Source: Streptomyces sp. NK08204 (GTDB taxonomy: Bacteria; Actinomycetota; Actinomycetes; Streptomycetales; Streptomycetaceae). Taken from it: a DNA stretch of 64,000 bases. A program made the position numbers and the translations under genes. Every line of letters begins with the position of its first letter. The first letter of the stretch is position 1. Of the stretch, positions 26,058 to 35,557 are shown piece by piece. The DNA is taken from NCBI RefSeq assembly GCF_020400585.1, contig NZ_JAINVF010000008.1, forward strand, positions 186,001-250,000, written 5' to 3'. The notes beneath the pieces are model-generated. The model made no database searches. It was not told the DNA's origin and worked only from the letters and a program-made list of their open reading frames with translations.

Positions 26058-26126
26058 CGCACCGACCGAAACCGCTCCCACCCGAAGCGCACCGACCGAA
26101 ACCGCTCCGACCCGAAGCGCACCGAC
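26058..26126 (+). repeat. 30-bp direct repeat, 2.3 copies, between the tandem amylase genes
   Basis: Units at 26058-26087 and 26088-26117 differ at one base, and a third, partial unit (26118-26126) begins CGCACCGAC. The array starts 10 bases after the first paralogue's stop and ends 20 bases before the second one's start. It is too regular to be chance and may have arisen with the gene duplication. Confidence 0.8.
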
Positions 26127-26145
26127 GAAAGAAAAGAGCCGCAAC

Positions 26146-29100
26146 GTGACCGCACAACGCACCAGCCGCGACAACCCGGGCCGACCACCGGTCGAACGCC
26201 GCCTGAGCCGCCCGGGCACCGTCACCCGCTCCACCGCCGCGGCCGTCACCGCCGCGCTCCTCGCCACCGCCCTGCACGCCGCCCAGCCGGCGAGTGCGAC
26301 GGAGCGGCCCCCCGCTCCACCGTCGGACGCCCGACTGGCCGCGGTGGCGGCCCGGCACGACATGACCCGTGAACAGTTCTACTTCCTCCTGCCCGACCGG
26401 TTCGCCAACGGCTCCACCGCCAACGACCGGGGCGGGCTCACCGGCGACCGTACGGTCACCGGATACGACCCCACGGACAAGGGCTTCTACCAGGGCGGGG
26501 ACCTCAAGGGGCTGATCGACAAGCTGGACTACATCAAGGGCCTCGGCACCACCGCCATCTGGCTCGCCCCGATCTTCAAGAACAAACCGGTGCAGGGCAA
26601 TGGCGAGAGCGCCGGCTACCACGGCTACTGGATCACCGATTTCACCCGCGTCGACCCCCACTTCGGCACCAACGCGGACCTCACGGAACTCATCCGCAAG
26701 GCCCACGCCAAGGGTATGAAGGTCTTCTTCGACGTCATCACCAACCACACTGCCGACACCATCACCAACGCCGAGAAGAGCTTCGGGTACCGCAGCAAGG
26801 GCGCCTATCCCTACCTCGACACCGAAGGCCGCCCCTTCGACGACAGCTTGGGCATGCGGAAGGTCGACGTGCGTGGCCTTCCCTACACACCGCAGGTCGC
26901 CCCGGCCGAACGGGAGGTCAAAGCCCCGGCCTGGCTGAACGACCCGACGATGTACCACAACCGCGGGGACTCCACCTTCGTCGGTGAGAGCGGCCTGTAC
27001 GGCGATCACACAGGCCTGGACGACCTGTGGACCGAGCGGCCCGAAGTCGTGCACGGCATGGAGAAGATCTACGAGAAGTGGGTCGAGGACTTCCGTATCG
27101 ACGGCTTCCGTGTCGACACCGTCCGTAACGTCGACATGCCCTTCTGGACCCAGTGGGCGACGGCCCTCGACGCCTACGCCGCGCGGAAGGGCCGGAAGAA
27201 CTTCTTCATCTTCGGCGAGACACTGTCCTCCGATCCCGTCGTCACCTCGCCGTACGTGCGACAGGGCCGCCTCGACGCCACCCTCGACTTCCCGCTGCAG
27301 GACGCGATCCGCCAGTACGCCTCCCAGGGCAGGACGGCCGACCGGCTCGCCGACGTCTTCGCGCAGGACTACCGCTACACCACCGACAAGGCGAACGCCT
27401 ACGAGGAGGTGACCTTCCTCGGCAACCACGACATGGGCCGCATCGGCGGCTTCCTGCTCAAGGACAACCCGAAGGCGGACGACGCCGAACTCCTCCGACG
27501 GGACCGCTTCGCCCACGAACTGATGTTCTTCTCGCGGGGCAACCCGGTGATCTACTCCGGGGACGAGCAGGGCTTCACCGGCGCCGGCGGCGACAAGGAC
27601 GCCCGCCAGACGATGTTCGCCTCGAAGGTCCCCGACTACCTGGACGACGACGAGATCGGCACCGGCCGCACGGCCGCCTCGGACGCGTACGACACCTCCC
27701 ACCCGCTGTACCGCGCGATAGCCACGCTGTCCCGGGTCACCCGGCAGAACCCGGCGCTGCGCGACGGCGTCCAGACCGAGCGCTACGCCAAGGACTCCGT
27801 GTACGCGTTCTCGCGCACGGACACCCGCCGGGGCGACGACTACCTGGTCGCGTTCAACAACGCCTCCGAGGCCAGGACCGTGGACATCCCCACGAGTTCG
27901 GCCGGGCTGACCTACCAGGGCCTGTACGGCACCAGCGCCTCGGTGACCAGCGGGCCGGACACCAAGGTGACCGTCACCGTCCCCGCGATGTCGTCCATGG
28001 TCCTGAAGGCGACGCAGCGGCTCGGCACCCCGGCCACGCCGCCCTCCCTCACGCTCCAGGCCCCGGCGCAGGGCACGACCGGGGACGCCGACGTGTCCGC
28101 GCAGGTGAGCGGTGGCGGCCTGAACCGCGTCGTCTTCGCCGCCCAGGTCGGCAACGGCCCGTGGCACACCCTCGGCACCGCCGACCACGCCCCCTACAAG
28201 GTCACCCAGCACCTGCCCGACACGGTGAAGCAGGGCACCCCGCTGCGCTACAAGGCCGTGGCGGTCGACCTCGCAGGGCGTACCACGAGCGCCCTCGCCA
28301 CCTCCACGGCGGGTCAGGCTCCGGTGGCGCAGCCGCCGAGCGCCGTGCACCGTGACTACGCCGTCGTGCACTACCTGCGCACGGACGGCGACTACACCGG
28401 CTGGCGCCTCGAATCCTCCGGCCGGTCGGCCGAGTTCACCGGGCGCGACGCCTACGGCGCCTTCGCCTGGGTCAAGCCGGAGGACGGCGCGAAGAGCCTG
28501 ACGTACACGGTCACCGGGAACGGCACCGCGGACGGCCCCCAGCGCACCATCGACCTGGAGAAGACGGGCGAGGTCTGGATCAGGCAGGGCGACGACGGCC
28601 AGACGGACACGGCACCGCAAGGGACGTACCCGGCCCCCGACGCGGCCAAGGCCGTGATCCACTACCACCGGGCCGACGGCGACTACGACGGCTGGGGCCT
28701 GCACACCTGGACCGGCGCCAAGACACCCACCGACTGGTCGGCTCCGCTCGCGCCGGTCGGGAAGGACGCCTTCGGGGTGACCTTCGAGGTGCCGCTCGCC
28801 GAGGGCGCGACCTCTCTCAGCTACATCATCCACAAGGGCGACGAGAAGGACATCGCCGCCGACCGGTCGCTGGACTTCGCCACCTACGGCAAGGAGGCCT
28901 GGCTGATCAGCGGTGACAGCGACTACCTGCTGCCGACCGTGGGGAGCGCGCCCGACCTGGACCTGGGCACGGCCAAGGCGCGGTGGATCGACTCGGACAC
29001 GGTCGTGTGGAAGGTGAAGGCCACCGACTCCACCAGCCAGCAACTCGTGTACGCCCCGCAGGGAGGCATCACCGTCAAGGACGGCGCGCTGTCCGACGAG

Positions 29101-29301
29101 GGGTACTGGCTGCGGCTGATCCCGTCGAAGCTGACCGACGCCCAGAAGGCGGCCCACCCGGAGCTGGCGGACGACCCGGCGTTCACCATCGACCCCCGCG
29201 ACCGCGACCGCATCCCTGCGGCTCTGCGCGCCCAGGTGATCGCGACACAACGGGCAGCCGATGGCGCGCTGCTCGCCGCCAACGGAGTCCGCATCTCCTG
29301 A
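26146..29301 (+). CDS. Secreted GH13 alpha-glucan hydrolase with Ig-like and two pullulanase-associated domains (second copy)
   Basis: A 1051-residue paralogue of the preceding enzyme with the same order of domains. Catalytic motifs are DVITNH, GFRVDTVRN, IFGETLSSD and the canonical LGNHDMGR. The GTG at 26146 is the first start in frame after the repeat array and follows a purine-rich AAAGAAAAGAG; the resulting N-terminus has a long polar region of about 30 residues before the hydrophobic core, unusual for a Sec signal. There is no TTA codon in this core. With only 97 bases between the copies and no hairpin, co-transcription is likely. Differences in regions III and IV suggest different substrate preference, for instance amylase versus pullulan or branched dextrin cleavage. 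Confidence 0.9.
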   Translation: MTAQRTSRDNPGRPPVERRLSRPGTVTRSTAAAVTAALLATALHAAQPASATERPPAPPSDARLAAVAARHDMTREQFYFLLPDRFANGSTANDRGGLTGDRTVTGYDPTDKGFYQGGDLKGLIDKLDYIKGLGTTAIWLAPIFKNKPVQGNGESAGYHGYWITDFTRVDPHFGTNADLTELIRKAHAKGMKVFFDVITNHTADTITNAEKSFGYRSKGAYPYLDTEGRPFDDSLGMRKVDVRGLPYTPQVAPAEREVKAPAWLNDPTMYHNRGDSTFVGESGLYGDHTGLDDLWTERPEVVHGMEKIYEKWVEDFRIDGFRVDTVRNVDMPFWTQWATALDAYAARKGRKNFFIFGETLSSDPVVTSPYVRQGRLDATLDFPLQDAIRQYASQGRTADRLADVFAQDYRYTTDKANAYEEVTFLGNHDMGRIGGFLLKDNPKADDAELLRRDRFAHELMFFSRGNPVIYSGDEQGFTGAGGDKDARQTMFASKVPDYLDDDEIGTGRTAASDAYDTSHPLYRAIATLSRVTRQNPALRDGVQTERYAKDSVYAFSRTDTRRGDDYLVAFNNASEARTVDIPTSSAGLTYQGLYGTSASVTSGPDTKVTVTVPAMSSMVLKATQRLGTPATPPSLTLQAPAQGTTGDADVSAQVSGGGLNRVVFAAQVGNGPWHTLGTADHAPYKVTQHLPDTVKQGTPLRYKAVAVDLAGRTTSALATSTAGQAPVAQPPSAVHRDYAVVHYLRTDGDYTGWRLESSGRSAEFTGRDAYGAFAWVKPEDGAKSLTYTVTGNGTADGPQRTIDLEKTGEVWIRQGDDGQTDTAPQGTYPAPDAAKAVIHYHRADGDYDGWGLHTWTGAKTPTDWSAPLAPVGKDAFGVTFEVPLAEGATSLSYIIHKGDEKDIAADRSLDFATYGKEAWLISGDSDYLLPTVGSAPDLDLGTAKARWIDSDTVVWKVKATDSTSQQLVYAPQGGITVKDGALSDEGYWLRLIPSKLTDAQKAAHPELADDPAFTIDPRDRDRIPAALRAQVIATQRAADGALLAANGVRIS

Positions 29302-29653
29302 GCGGCCCCGGGGGCGTCGGCACCGGGCAGAGAGCCGGCCGACGGTCATCGCGGGGTCGGCGAAGGCGGGGGAGGAGGTGAACCAGCAGGCGGCTTCGAC
29401 GTACGAGGCCGTGCCCGGCCGGTGCGCTCCGTCCGAGGACGAGCGGGACGAGCACGGCTGGGCGACGACCTCGCCCAGCCGCAGGTGTCCCGCCGGACCG
29501 CTCGTGCGCGCAGAGGCGCACCAGCGGCCCCGCGGACATGGCGTCGGCCGGGACGGCGCCGCCCGTCGACCCCCGCCGCCTGCTCTGCGATGTGCGCGAC
29601 CGACCGACGGCCCCGGCCACCAGCCCGTCGGGGCACCCCGCACGCCTACGGAT
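29302..29653. other. Convergent intergenic stretch, no gene recognised
   Basis: This 352-base stretch lies between two converging genes. Open frames exist on both strands, as expected at this GC content, but none has a recognisable domain, a ribosome-binding site or homologous-looking motif. I see no convincing long hairpin. Confidence 0.5.
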
Positions 29654-32104
29654 TTACGCACCACCGGGTATCTGCTGCTCCGCCCAGATGGTCTTGCCCG
29701 TGGCGGTGTACCGCGTGCCCCAGCGCTGGGCGACCTGCGCGACCAGGAAGAGACCGCGGCCTCCCTCGTCGGTGCTGTGGGCACGGCGCAGGTGGGGCGA
29801 GGTGTTGCTGGCGTCCGACACCTCGCAGATGAGAGCCCGCTCGTGGATCAGCCGCAGGCCGATCGGCCCGCAGGCATGCGTGATCGCGTTGGTGACCAGC
29901 TCACTCACGATCAGCTCGGTGGTGAAGGCGACCTCCTCCAGCCCCCACGCGGCCAACTGGCGGGCGGTGTTCTCGCGCGCCTCGTGCACCGCCCGGGGAT
30001 CGAGCGGCACCTCGAAGGAGGCCACGCAGTCGGGTGGGAGGGCGCGGGTCCTGGCGACGAGGAAGGCGACGTCGTCGTGCGCACGGTCGGGCAGCAGGAT
30101 GCGGACCATGGTGTCGCAGATCTCCTCCAGCGGCTGGTCGGGGTGGGCGAGGGCGAAGCAGAGCCGTTCGAAGCCGACATCGACATCGCGGTCCGAGGCC
30201 TCGATGAGTCCGTCGGTGTAGAGGGCGACGACGCTGCCCTCCTCCAGTTCGAGCTCGGCCGATTCGAAGGGCAGACCGCCCAGGCCCAGCGGGGGGCCGG
30301 CGGGGATGTCGGGCAGTTCCACCGGCTCGCTCAGGTGCGCGATGGCGGGAGTGGGGTGCCCGGCGCGCGCCACGCTGAGCTTGCGCGAGATCGGGTCGTA
30401 CACGGCGTAGACGCATGTCGCGCCGACCACCACCGGGCCGTGCGCGACCGCCTCCGCCTCGTCCGCCAGGCGCAGGACGAGGTCGTCGACGTGGGCGAGC
30501 AGCTCGTCGGGAGGCAGGTCCAGGTCGGCGAGTGTCTGTACCGCCGCCCGCAGCCGGCCCATGCTCGCGGCGGCGTGGATGCCGTGCCCGACGACGTCGC
30601 CCACGACCAGGGCGACGCGCGCTCCGGACAACGGGATGACGTCGAACCAGTCCCCGCCCACACCGGCCTCGGCGTCGGTCGGCAGATAGCGGTAGGCGAC
30701 CTCGACGGCAGACAGTTCGGGCAGTTCGGGCGGAAGGAGGCTGGTCTGGAGGGCGAGGGCCGCGTTGTGCTCACGGACGAAGCGCCGGGCGTTGTCGACG
30801 CACACCGCGGCGCGGGCGACCAGCTCCTCCACAAGCAGCAGGTCGTCCTCGTCGAACGGGTTGGGGTTCTCCCAGCGCAGCAGCGTGACCACTCCCATGG
30901 TCACGCCCCGTGCCCTGAGCGGTACCACGAGGTGCGTGTGCACCCCGAGTTGGACGATCTTGGTCAGGCGCTCCGGATCATGGGCGAGCCACCAGGTCGT
31001 CGGGGACAGGACCGGATCACGGATCGGCCGGCCCGAGGTCAGACAGCGCTCCTGCGGCGACTTCGGCGGGTACCTGCTGGGCTCCCCGACGGGGACGATC
31101 ACCTCGGGCATGTCCTCGTGGATCGACAGGTGTGCCGCCCGCTGCAGCGCGCCGCCCGTGACCGGACAGGGGGTCAGGTCCTTGGCCGCGAGGACGCCCT
31201 GGAAGAGGTCGATCGCGACGAAGTCGGCGAGCTGCGGCACGAGGACATCGGCCAGTTCCTGCACCGTGCGGTCGAGGTCCAGCGTGGTGCCTATGCGCTG
31301 CGCCGCCTCGTTGACCAGGGCCAGCCTCTCGCGTGCCCGGTCCTGGGTGGCGAAGTCCACGGCGGTGTGACACACCCCGAGCGTCTTGCCCTCGAAGCCC
31401 CTCAGCGGGAACGACGAGCGCAGCCTGAGCCGGCCCGCCGAGTTCCGGCTGGACATGCCCTGCGGGGATGCCACGCGCTCCACGGCCGGAGTGATGCGAC
31501 CTGACGCCAGCGCCTGGCGCGCCTGCCAGCCCACGGCCGGCGGCACCTGCCCCAGTACGGGGGGTGCGCCGGTGCCGGCGGCCGGCATATCGGTGCTGTC
31601 GGCCCCCTGGCACGACGACAGGCCCTCCATGGTGGCCAGCACCTGGTTCACCCACTGAAGCCGCAGCTCACTGTCGAGTACGGCGATACCGATCGGTGAC
31701 TCCTCCAGAAGGCCGCGCACCACTGCCTGGTCCAGCTCCCACCGGCGCGAATCGGCGAGGTCACACAACACGACGAGCCAGGCGCAGCCCTGCTCCGCCC
31801 GCAGCGGACACGCCCGCAGGGCCAGCTCGACCGGGTGACCCGTGTCGTGCCGCGCGGTGATCAGGCCCTCCCAGCCCTCGCCGAGCCGCTGCGCCGCGGA
31901 CAGCGCGGACGCCAGCGAGCCCTCACCCATGAGAACGGAGGCCGCGGGACGGCCCAGTACACCGGACGCCGGATAACCGAGAAGGCTTTCCGCCCGCCGG
32001 TTCCAGTAGCGGATCAGACCGTGCGGGTCCACCAGGACGACGGCGGCAGACGTGATGCCGAACGGGTCGCCCCGGTGCTCGTCGGCCAGGTCTCTGAGCC
32101 CCAT
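29654..32104 (-). CDS. PAS-GAF-SpoIIE phosphatase with C-terminal anti-sigma kinase domain
   Basis: An 816-residue cytoplasmic regulator. Order of domains: two PAS modules (about 15-130 and 140-260, first with VLVDPHGLIRYWNR), a GAF domain (about 290-450), a PP2C/SpoIIE phosphatase with metal Asp residues in GGDWFDVIP, VVGDVVGHG and YTDGLIEAS, and a terminal HATPase domain with ELVTNAITHA and DEGGRGLFLV. Such proteins dephosphorylate anti-anti-sigma factors and can also bind sigma factors or phosphorylate their partners in the SigB-like network of Streptomyces. The ATG at 32104 is preferred for its length match to relatives; a GTG at 32140 is the alternative. The gene converges on the amylase operon. 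Confidence 0.88.
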   Translation of the reverse strand: MGLRDLADEHRGDPFGITSAAVVLVDPHGLIRYWNRRAESLLGYPASGVLGRPAASVLMGEGSLASALSAAQRLGEGWEGLITARHDTGHPVELALRACPLRAEQGCAWLVVLCDLADSRRWELDQAVVRGLLEESPIGIAVLDSELRLQWVNQVLATMEGLSSCQGADSTDMPAAGTGAPPVLGQVPPAVGWQARQALASGRITPAVERVASPQGMSSRNSAGRLRLRSSFPLRGFEGKTLGVCHTAVDFATQDRARERLALVNEAAQRIGTTLDLDRTVQELADVLVPQLADFVAIDLFQGVLAAKDLTPCPVTGGALQRAAHLSIHEDMPEVIVPVGEPSRYPPKSPQERCLTSGRPIRDPVLSPTTWWLAHDPERLTKIVQLGVHTHLVVPLRARGVTMGVVTLLRWENPNPFDEDDLLLVEELVARAAVCVDNARRFVREHNAALALQTSLLPPELPELSAVEVAYRYLPTDAEAGVGGDWFDVIPLSGARVALVVGDVVGHGIHAAASMGRLRAAVQTLADLDLPPDELLAHVDDLVLRLADEAEAVAHGPVVVGATCVYAVYDPISRKLSVARAGHPTPAIAHLSEPVELPDIPAGPPLGLGGLPFESAELELEEGSVVALYTDGLIEASDRDVDVGFERLCFALAHPDQPLEEICDTMVRILLPDRAHDDVAFLVARTRALPPDCVASFEVPLDPRAVHEARENTARQLAAWGLEEVAFTTELIVSELVTNAITHACGPIGLRLIHERALICEVSDASNTSPHLRRAHSTDEGGRGLFLVAQVAQRWGTRYTATGKTIWAEQQIPGGA

Positions 32105-32215
32105 GATGTCGGCCCCATCCGCGGACGGAGTTCCTGGCACCTACGGTCTCACACAGTCCGCGGTGTGTCTTTGGACGCAGGGCCCTGCCTCTGCGTACCG
32201 GCCGGCCCGAAGCGG

Positions 32216-32665
32216 TCAGGGGCGGGCGGTGGCGGGCTGTGCGACGAAGACCCGTTCCAGCAGGGCGTACAGGGTCGTGCGCTCCTGCTCGTCGAGCCGG
32301 TCGAGGCCGTCGAGCGTGTGGTGCATCTTCCCGCGGATCACGTCGATGACCCGCTTCCCCTCGGAGGTGAGGACGACGTTCTTGACGCGCCGGTCGGAGG
32401 GGCTCGGCTCGCGCTGCACCAGGCCGCGCTTCTCGAGGCGGTCGACGATCCCCGTCATGTTGGAGGCGTCGCAGGTCAGTGTGGTGGCCAGCGCGCTCAT
32501 GGAGGCGGGTCCCCGGCGCAGCACGCTCAGGGTCTTGCCCTGGCTGGCCGTGAGGCTCTCGCTGGCGGCGGCGAGGGTGAAGTCGCCGTAGTAGGCGGCC
32601 AGGGAGACGGAGAGCAGCTCCATGAGCTGGGCAGGGTCGACGCGGGGGAGTGCCGTCATGCGCAT
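32216..32665 (-). CDS. MarR-family transcriptional regulator
   Basis: A 149-residue winged-helix protein. The recognition region reads MSALATTLTCDASNMTGIVDRLEKRGLV, and the wing is marked by PSDRRVKNVVLTSEGK, the DRR motif being typical of MarR proteins. It faces a maleylpyruvate-isomerase-fold gene across a 204-base gap containing two TTGA-N5-TCAA sites, so it probably represses both genes and responds to a small phenolic or oxidant. Start is uncertain: ATG at 32665 is used, ATG at 32659 and TTG at 32680 are possible. Confidence 0.9.
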   Translation of the reverse strand: MRMTALPRVDPAQLMELLSVSLAAYYGDFTLAAASESLTASQGKTLSVLRRGPASMSALATTLTCDASNMTGIVDRLEKRGLVQREPSPSDRRVKNVVLTSEGKRVIDVIRGKMHHTLDGLDRLDEQERTTLYALLERVFVAQPATARP

Positions 32666-32683
32666 CAGCTTACGCCGCAAAAC

Positions 32684-32696
32684 TTGACGATCTCAA
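32684..32696. promoter_or_regulatory. MarR operator 1, overlapping a predicted rightward promoter
   Basis: TTGACGATCTCAA has the form TTGA-N5-TCAA. Its first six bases are also the -35 box of a rightward promoter TTGACG-N18-TACGGT (-10 at 32708-32713). Binding here would block that promoter and the start region of the regulator gene. Confidence 0.6.
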
Positions 32697-32725
32697 ATAT
32701 CGGCGGCTACGGTCCCGAGTATTAC

Positions 32726-32738
32726 TTGAAGTACTCAA
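32726..32738. promoter_or_regulatory. MarR operator 2
   Basis: TTGAAGTACTCAA repeats the TTGA-N5-TCAA pattern of operator 1, with an extra pairing C/G at the flanks. The two centres are 42 bases apart, four helical turns, so two dimers would sit on the same face of the DNA. It lies just downstream of the predicted start point. Confidence 0.6.
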
Positions 32739-32869
32739 GCTTCGATGTATGAAACAGGTTGCGGAGGTCCTCGGCGGATCCCGCACCTCGTAATCCTCAG
32801 ATGCCGAGCCGGTGCCGCGACCGGCTCCGTTCCGCCTGAGCCCGCAGCTTCTCCGAGAGGAAGGCCCAG

Positions 32870-33667
32870 ATGAAGACGCCCGACCACACCGATCACGCGT
32901 CCGACGTCACCTCGGTCGATCACCGCACGGCGGTCGCGGCGGAGACCGCCCGGTTCGTCGCAGTGGTGAAGGACGCCGACCTGGCCACGGCGGTACCCAG
33001 CTGCCCCGGCTGGACCCTGGCCGACCTCGTCAAGCACTCGGGCAGCGTGCAGCGCTGGTTCTCGGCCCTGTTGCACGCGCGCATCCAGGAGCCTCCGCGC
33101 AGCCGTGACGTGGACCTGCGCCTCCCGGACCGGCAGGCCGGATACGCCGACTGGCTGGCCGAGAGCGCGACGGTGGCCGCGGACGCCTTCGCGGCCACCG
33201 ATCCGGACCTGCCGATGTGGGCATGGGGAGCCGACCAGCACGCCCGCTTCTGGGCACGCCGGATGCTCTTCGAGACCCTGCTGCACCGGGCCGACGCCGA
33301 GCTGGCACTCGGCCTGCGGCCCTCGATCGACCGCCCGCTCGCGGTCGACGGGATCGACGAGTTCCTCGTCAACCTGCCTTTCGCCACCTTCTTCGCCCCC
33401 AAGGTGGCCGACCTGCGCGGACCCGACAAGACCATCCGCTTCCACACGACGGACGGCGACGACGCCTGGCTCGTCCGTATCCGGCCCGACGGCTTCGGGC
33501 TCGACACGGACCACTCGGCCACGGACGCCGCCGACGCGACCGTCCGGGCAACCGCGGCCGACCTGCTCCTGCTCGTCTACGGCCGCCTGCCCTGGACGGC
33601 CGAGTCCCTTGCCCATGAGGGGGATGAGCAGCTGCTGGCACACTGGTTCGCCCATTCGGCCTTCTGA
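32870..33667 (+). CDS. Maleylpyruvate isomerase-family, mycothiol-dependent-type protein
   Basis: A 265-residue DinB/MDMPI-fold protein. The N-terminal domain has the characteristic VPSCPGWTLADLVKHSG, with metal-binding His residues continuing in RRMLFETLLHRADAEL; the C-terminal domain is the small MDMPI_C type. Members isomerise maleylpyruvate or transfer mycothiol to electrophiles. AGAGGAAGG precedes the ATG. Divergence from a MarR gene suggests induction by an aromatic or electrophilic compound. The exact substrate is unknown. Confidence 0.85.
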   Translation: MKTPDHTDHASDVTSVDHRTAVAAETARFVAVVKDADLATAVPSCPGWTLADLVKHSGSVQRWFSALLHARIQEPPRSRDVDLRLPDRQAGYADWLAESATVAADAFAATDPDLPMWAWGADQHARFWARRMLFETLLHRADAELALGLRPSIDRPLAVDGIDEFLVNLPFATFFAPKVADLRGPDKTIRFHTTDGDDAWLVRIRPDGFGLDTDHSATDAADATVRATAADLLLLVYGRLPWTAESLAHEGDEQLLAHWFAHSAF

Positions 33668-33668
33668 G

Positions 33669-33692
33669 ACGCCGGCCGGCGGCGGCCGGCGT
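33669..33692 (+). terminator. Perfect hairpin between converging genes
   Basis: ACGCCGGCCG pairs with CGGCCGGCGT around a 4-base loop, starting two bases after the isomerase stop. It likely ends that transcript and, being symmetrical, may also act on the converging Nudix gene. Confidence 0.7.
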
Positions 33693-33779
33693 ACGGCGTG
33701 GCATCGGCCTGTGCTGCTCGCGGGGTGTCGAACGGGCGAGCCGTGCCTGCCCGTTCGGGGTCGTGCGCTTCCCCTGCCC

Positions 33780-34286
33780 TCAGTGGTGCCAGGGCAGTTC
33801 AACAGGATCGGCAGGGACATTCCCCGCCACGAGCTCGGCCGCCAACTCGGCCAGGCCGAGGGGCTGGACAGTCTCACCGGTGGCCGCCAGATCGGCCATC
33901 GGCCACCAGCGGTACCCGGCGTGGTACGTGCGCTCGTCCGCTTCCTGCCCGGTCACATCGACCTGGTGGCTCGTGACACGGAGATGAAAGAAGACGTCCC
34001 GGAAGAACCCTTCAGCCCATCCGAGATCTGCGTACCCGGAGGTCTCCGCAACGCGCCGTCCAAGGGCTTGCGGCTCCACAGACAGGCCGGTCTCCTCACG
34101 CAACTCGCGGGCTGCCGCATCCGCCCAGGTCTCTCCCTCCTCCACACCGCCGCCGGGCGTGCACCAGCCGTGACCCCTGTCGGGGGCGTCCGGATCGACG
34201 TGGAACTTCAGCAGCAGCAGGCGGTCCCGCTCATCGAACAGCAGAACGCGGGCGGAGTCACGTCGACAACTCTCCTGACCGGACAT
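33780..34286 (-). CDS. Nudix hydrolase
   Basis: A 168-residue Nudix protein. The complete Nudix box GGGVEEGETWADAAARELRE followed by ETGL gives the metal-binding Glu residues. N-terminal SARVLLFDERDRLLLLKFHVDPD is the usual first strand pair. It hydrolyses a nucleoside-diphosphate-linked compound; nothing in the sequence fixes which one. It stands alone, converging on the isomerase gene. Acarbose clusters carry a Nudix gene (AcbP), but this one lies 15 kb from the cyclitol genes and is probably unrelated. Confidence 0.9.
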   Translation of the reverse strand: MSGQESCRRDSARVLLFDERDRLLLLKFHVDPDAPDRGHGWCTPGGGVEEGETWADAAARELREETGLSVEPQALGRRVAETSGYADLGWAEGFFRDVFFHLRVTSHQVDVTGQEADERTYHAGYRWWPMADLAATGETVQPLGLAELAAELVAGNVPADPVELPWHH

Positions 34287-34828
34287 TCCAGCAGCGTAGT
34301 CGAGGCGACTCCGACAGGCCGCTGTCTTCCGCGCATGACATCGACCGGGGCACGGTCAGGGCGCCTTGGGCACCGAGTCGGCCGGTGAGCCCCCGGCTGC
34401 GGCGGCACGGCCCGGCGGAGGCCGACGATGACGACGTCGGTCGCCGAGGGTCGTCGAGCCGAGACCGAGGCCGAGGCCGTGGGTGCCGTGGAGCAGGAAC
34501 ATCGTCCGACAGGAGCGAGACGACGGACGCAGCGTATGAGCGGGCGTCGACGACCGGGGCCTTCGGAGCGCTGAGCGCCGGCATCAGGACACCCGCCAGT
34601 CCGGGCCCCGCCACGGCGCAGGAGCCGACGCTCGTCCTGGCACGGTCCGGACGCCGATCAGCGGGGCGGGCCGAGGCAGGGGACGAGTTGCAGGAAAGGC
34701 GGCGCTGCGGGGCCATCGGTCGTCCGAAGCTGTGTCCGGTCCGGCCCACGCCGACCGGTGGGACTGGACCGAACGCCCCGGCCGGGAACGAGTTCCGGCC
34801 GGCGCGCGTCGCGTACCGCGTTCTTTTG
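34287..34828. other. Stretch without a supportable gene
   Basis: This 542-base interval between two leftward genes has only GC-driven open frames. A minus frame of 163 residues starting near 34749 overlaps the Nudix start and contains no domain I know. It may be decayed coding DNA. Confidence 0.4.
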
Positions 34829-35557
34829 TCAGCTCAGATGCCGGGCGAAGAACTGCAGGGAGCTGTCCACTTCGAACGACGGCACATCCCCGTGCCGGCC
34901 GGGGTTGGCGTGCAGTGTCTTCTCGGCCGAGGCCAAAGCGTCGAACAAGGCCAGGCTCTCGTCCCGCGGCACCATCTGGTCGTCCCACTGGACCACGAAC
35001 TGCACCGGCACGCTGATGCGCGCGGCGTCCTCGGCCAGCCCGCGCACACCGAGCAGGCCCAGCACCGCGGCGCGGATCCGGGGCTCTGCGGCGATGAGCG
35101 GGATGCCGAGCCCGCAGCCCATCGACATACCGCAATAACCCACCGGGCCGACGCCGACCTGGTCGAGGCGCTGCACGGCAGTCAGGACCGACTGCCAGTC
35201 GGCGACAGCCTGGCCGGCCAGATAACGGTGCATGCCGGCGACCAGCGCACCAGGATTCTCGCCGGAGGCCATGCCGGCCCGCATTCCGGCCGCCATCCGG
35301 CCGAACTCCTCGTCCTTGGGCCGGTCACCGTGGTCGGGTGCGTCGATCGCGACGACCGCGAAACCCTGGGCGGCGTAGCGGCGCGCGCGGGACACGGTGC
35401 CGGGGGCCGTTTTGTGCTGCCTGCCGCCGTGGCCCAGCAGGATCAGAGGACGAGTGCCGTCGGCGCCATCCGGGGTCCACAGCACGCCGGGGATCTCGTC
35501 GAGGGTGAAGAACTGTTCGGTGACGCCCTCCGAGGACGTCCGGGAGATGAAGCGCAT
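34829..35557 (-). CDS. Alpha/beta hydrolase (dienelactone-hydrolase-like)
   Basis: A 242-residue serine hydrolase. The oxyanion strand LILLGHGGRQHK, the nucleophile elbow GYCGMSMG, an acid site in QWDDQMVPRDESL and a terminal His in NPGRHGDVP complete the triad. No signal peptide, so it acts in the cytoplasm. Substrate is unknown; the family covers carboxylesterases and lactonases. It lies downstream of an AraC gene in the same direction with a 189-base gap. Confidence 0.88.
   Translation of the reverse strand: MRFISRTSSEGVTEQFFTLDEIPGVLWTPDGADGTRPLILLGHGGRQHKTAPGTVSRARRYAAQGFAVVAIDAPDHGDRPKDEEFGRMAAGMRAGMASGENPGALVAGMHRYLAGQAVADWQSVLTAVQRLDQVGVGPVGYCGMSMGCGLGIPLIAAEPRIRAAVLGLLGVRGLAEDAARISVPVQFVVQWDDQMVPRDESLALFDALASAEKTLHANPGRHGDVPSFEVDSSLQFFARHLS

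Noticed and set aside
26058..26126. Possible CRISPR-like array
   Set aside because: Units are directly adjacent without spacers and only 2.3 copies exist; it is a simple tandem repeat.
22992..26363. Minus-strand frame of 1123 codons opposite the amylase gene
   Set aside because: Mirror of the real enzyme's codon third-position bias; Val/Gly/Arg-rich with no motif.
25921..29784. Minus-strand frame of 1287 codons opposite the second amylase copy
   Set aside because: Same bias artefact; it opposes a protein with all catalytic motifs.
33780..34286. AcbP-like Nudix gene of the acarbose cluster
   Set aside because: It is about 13 kb beyond the dehydratase, separated by unrelated genes, and Nudix genes are common.
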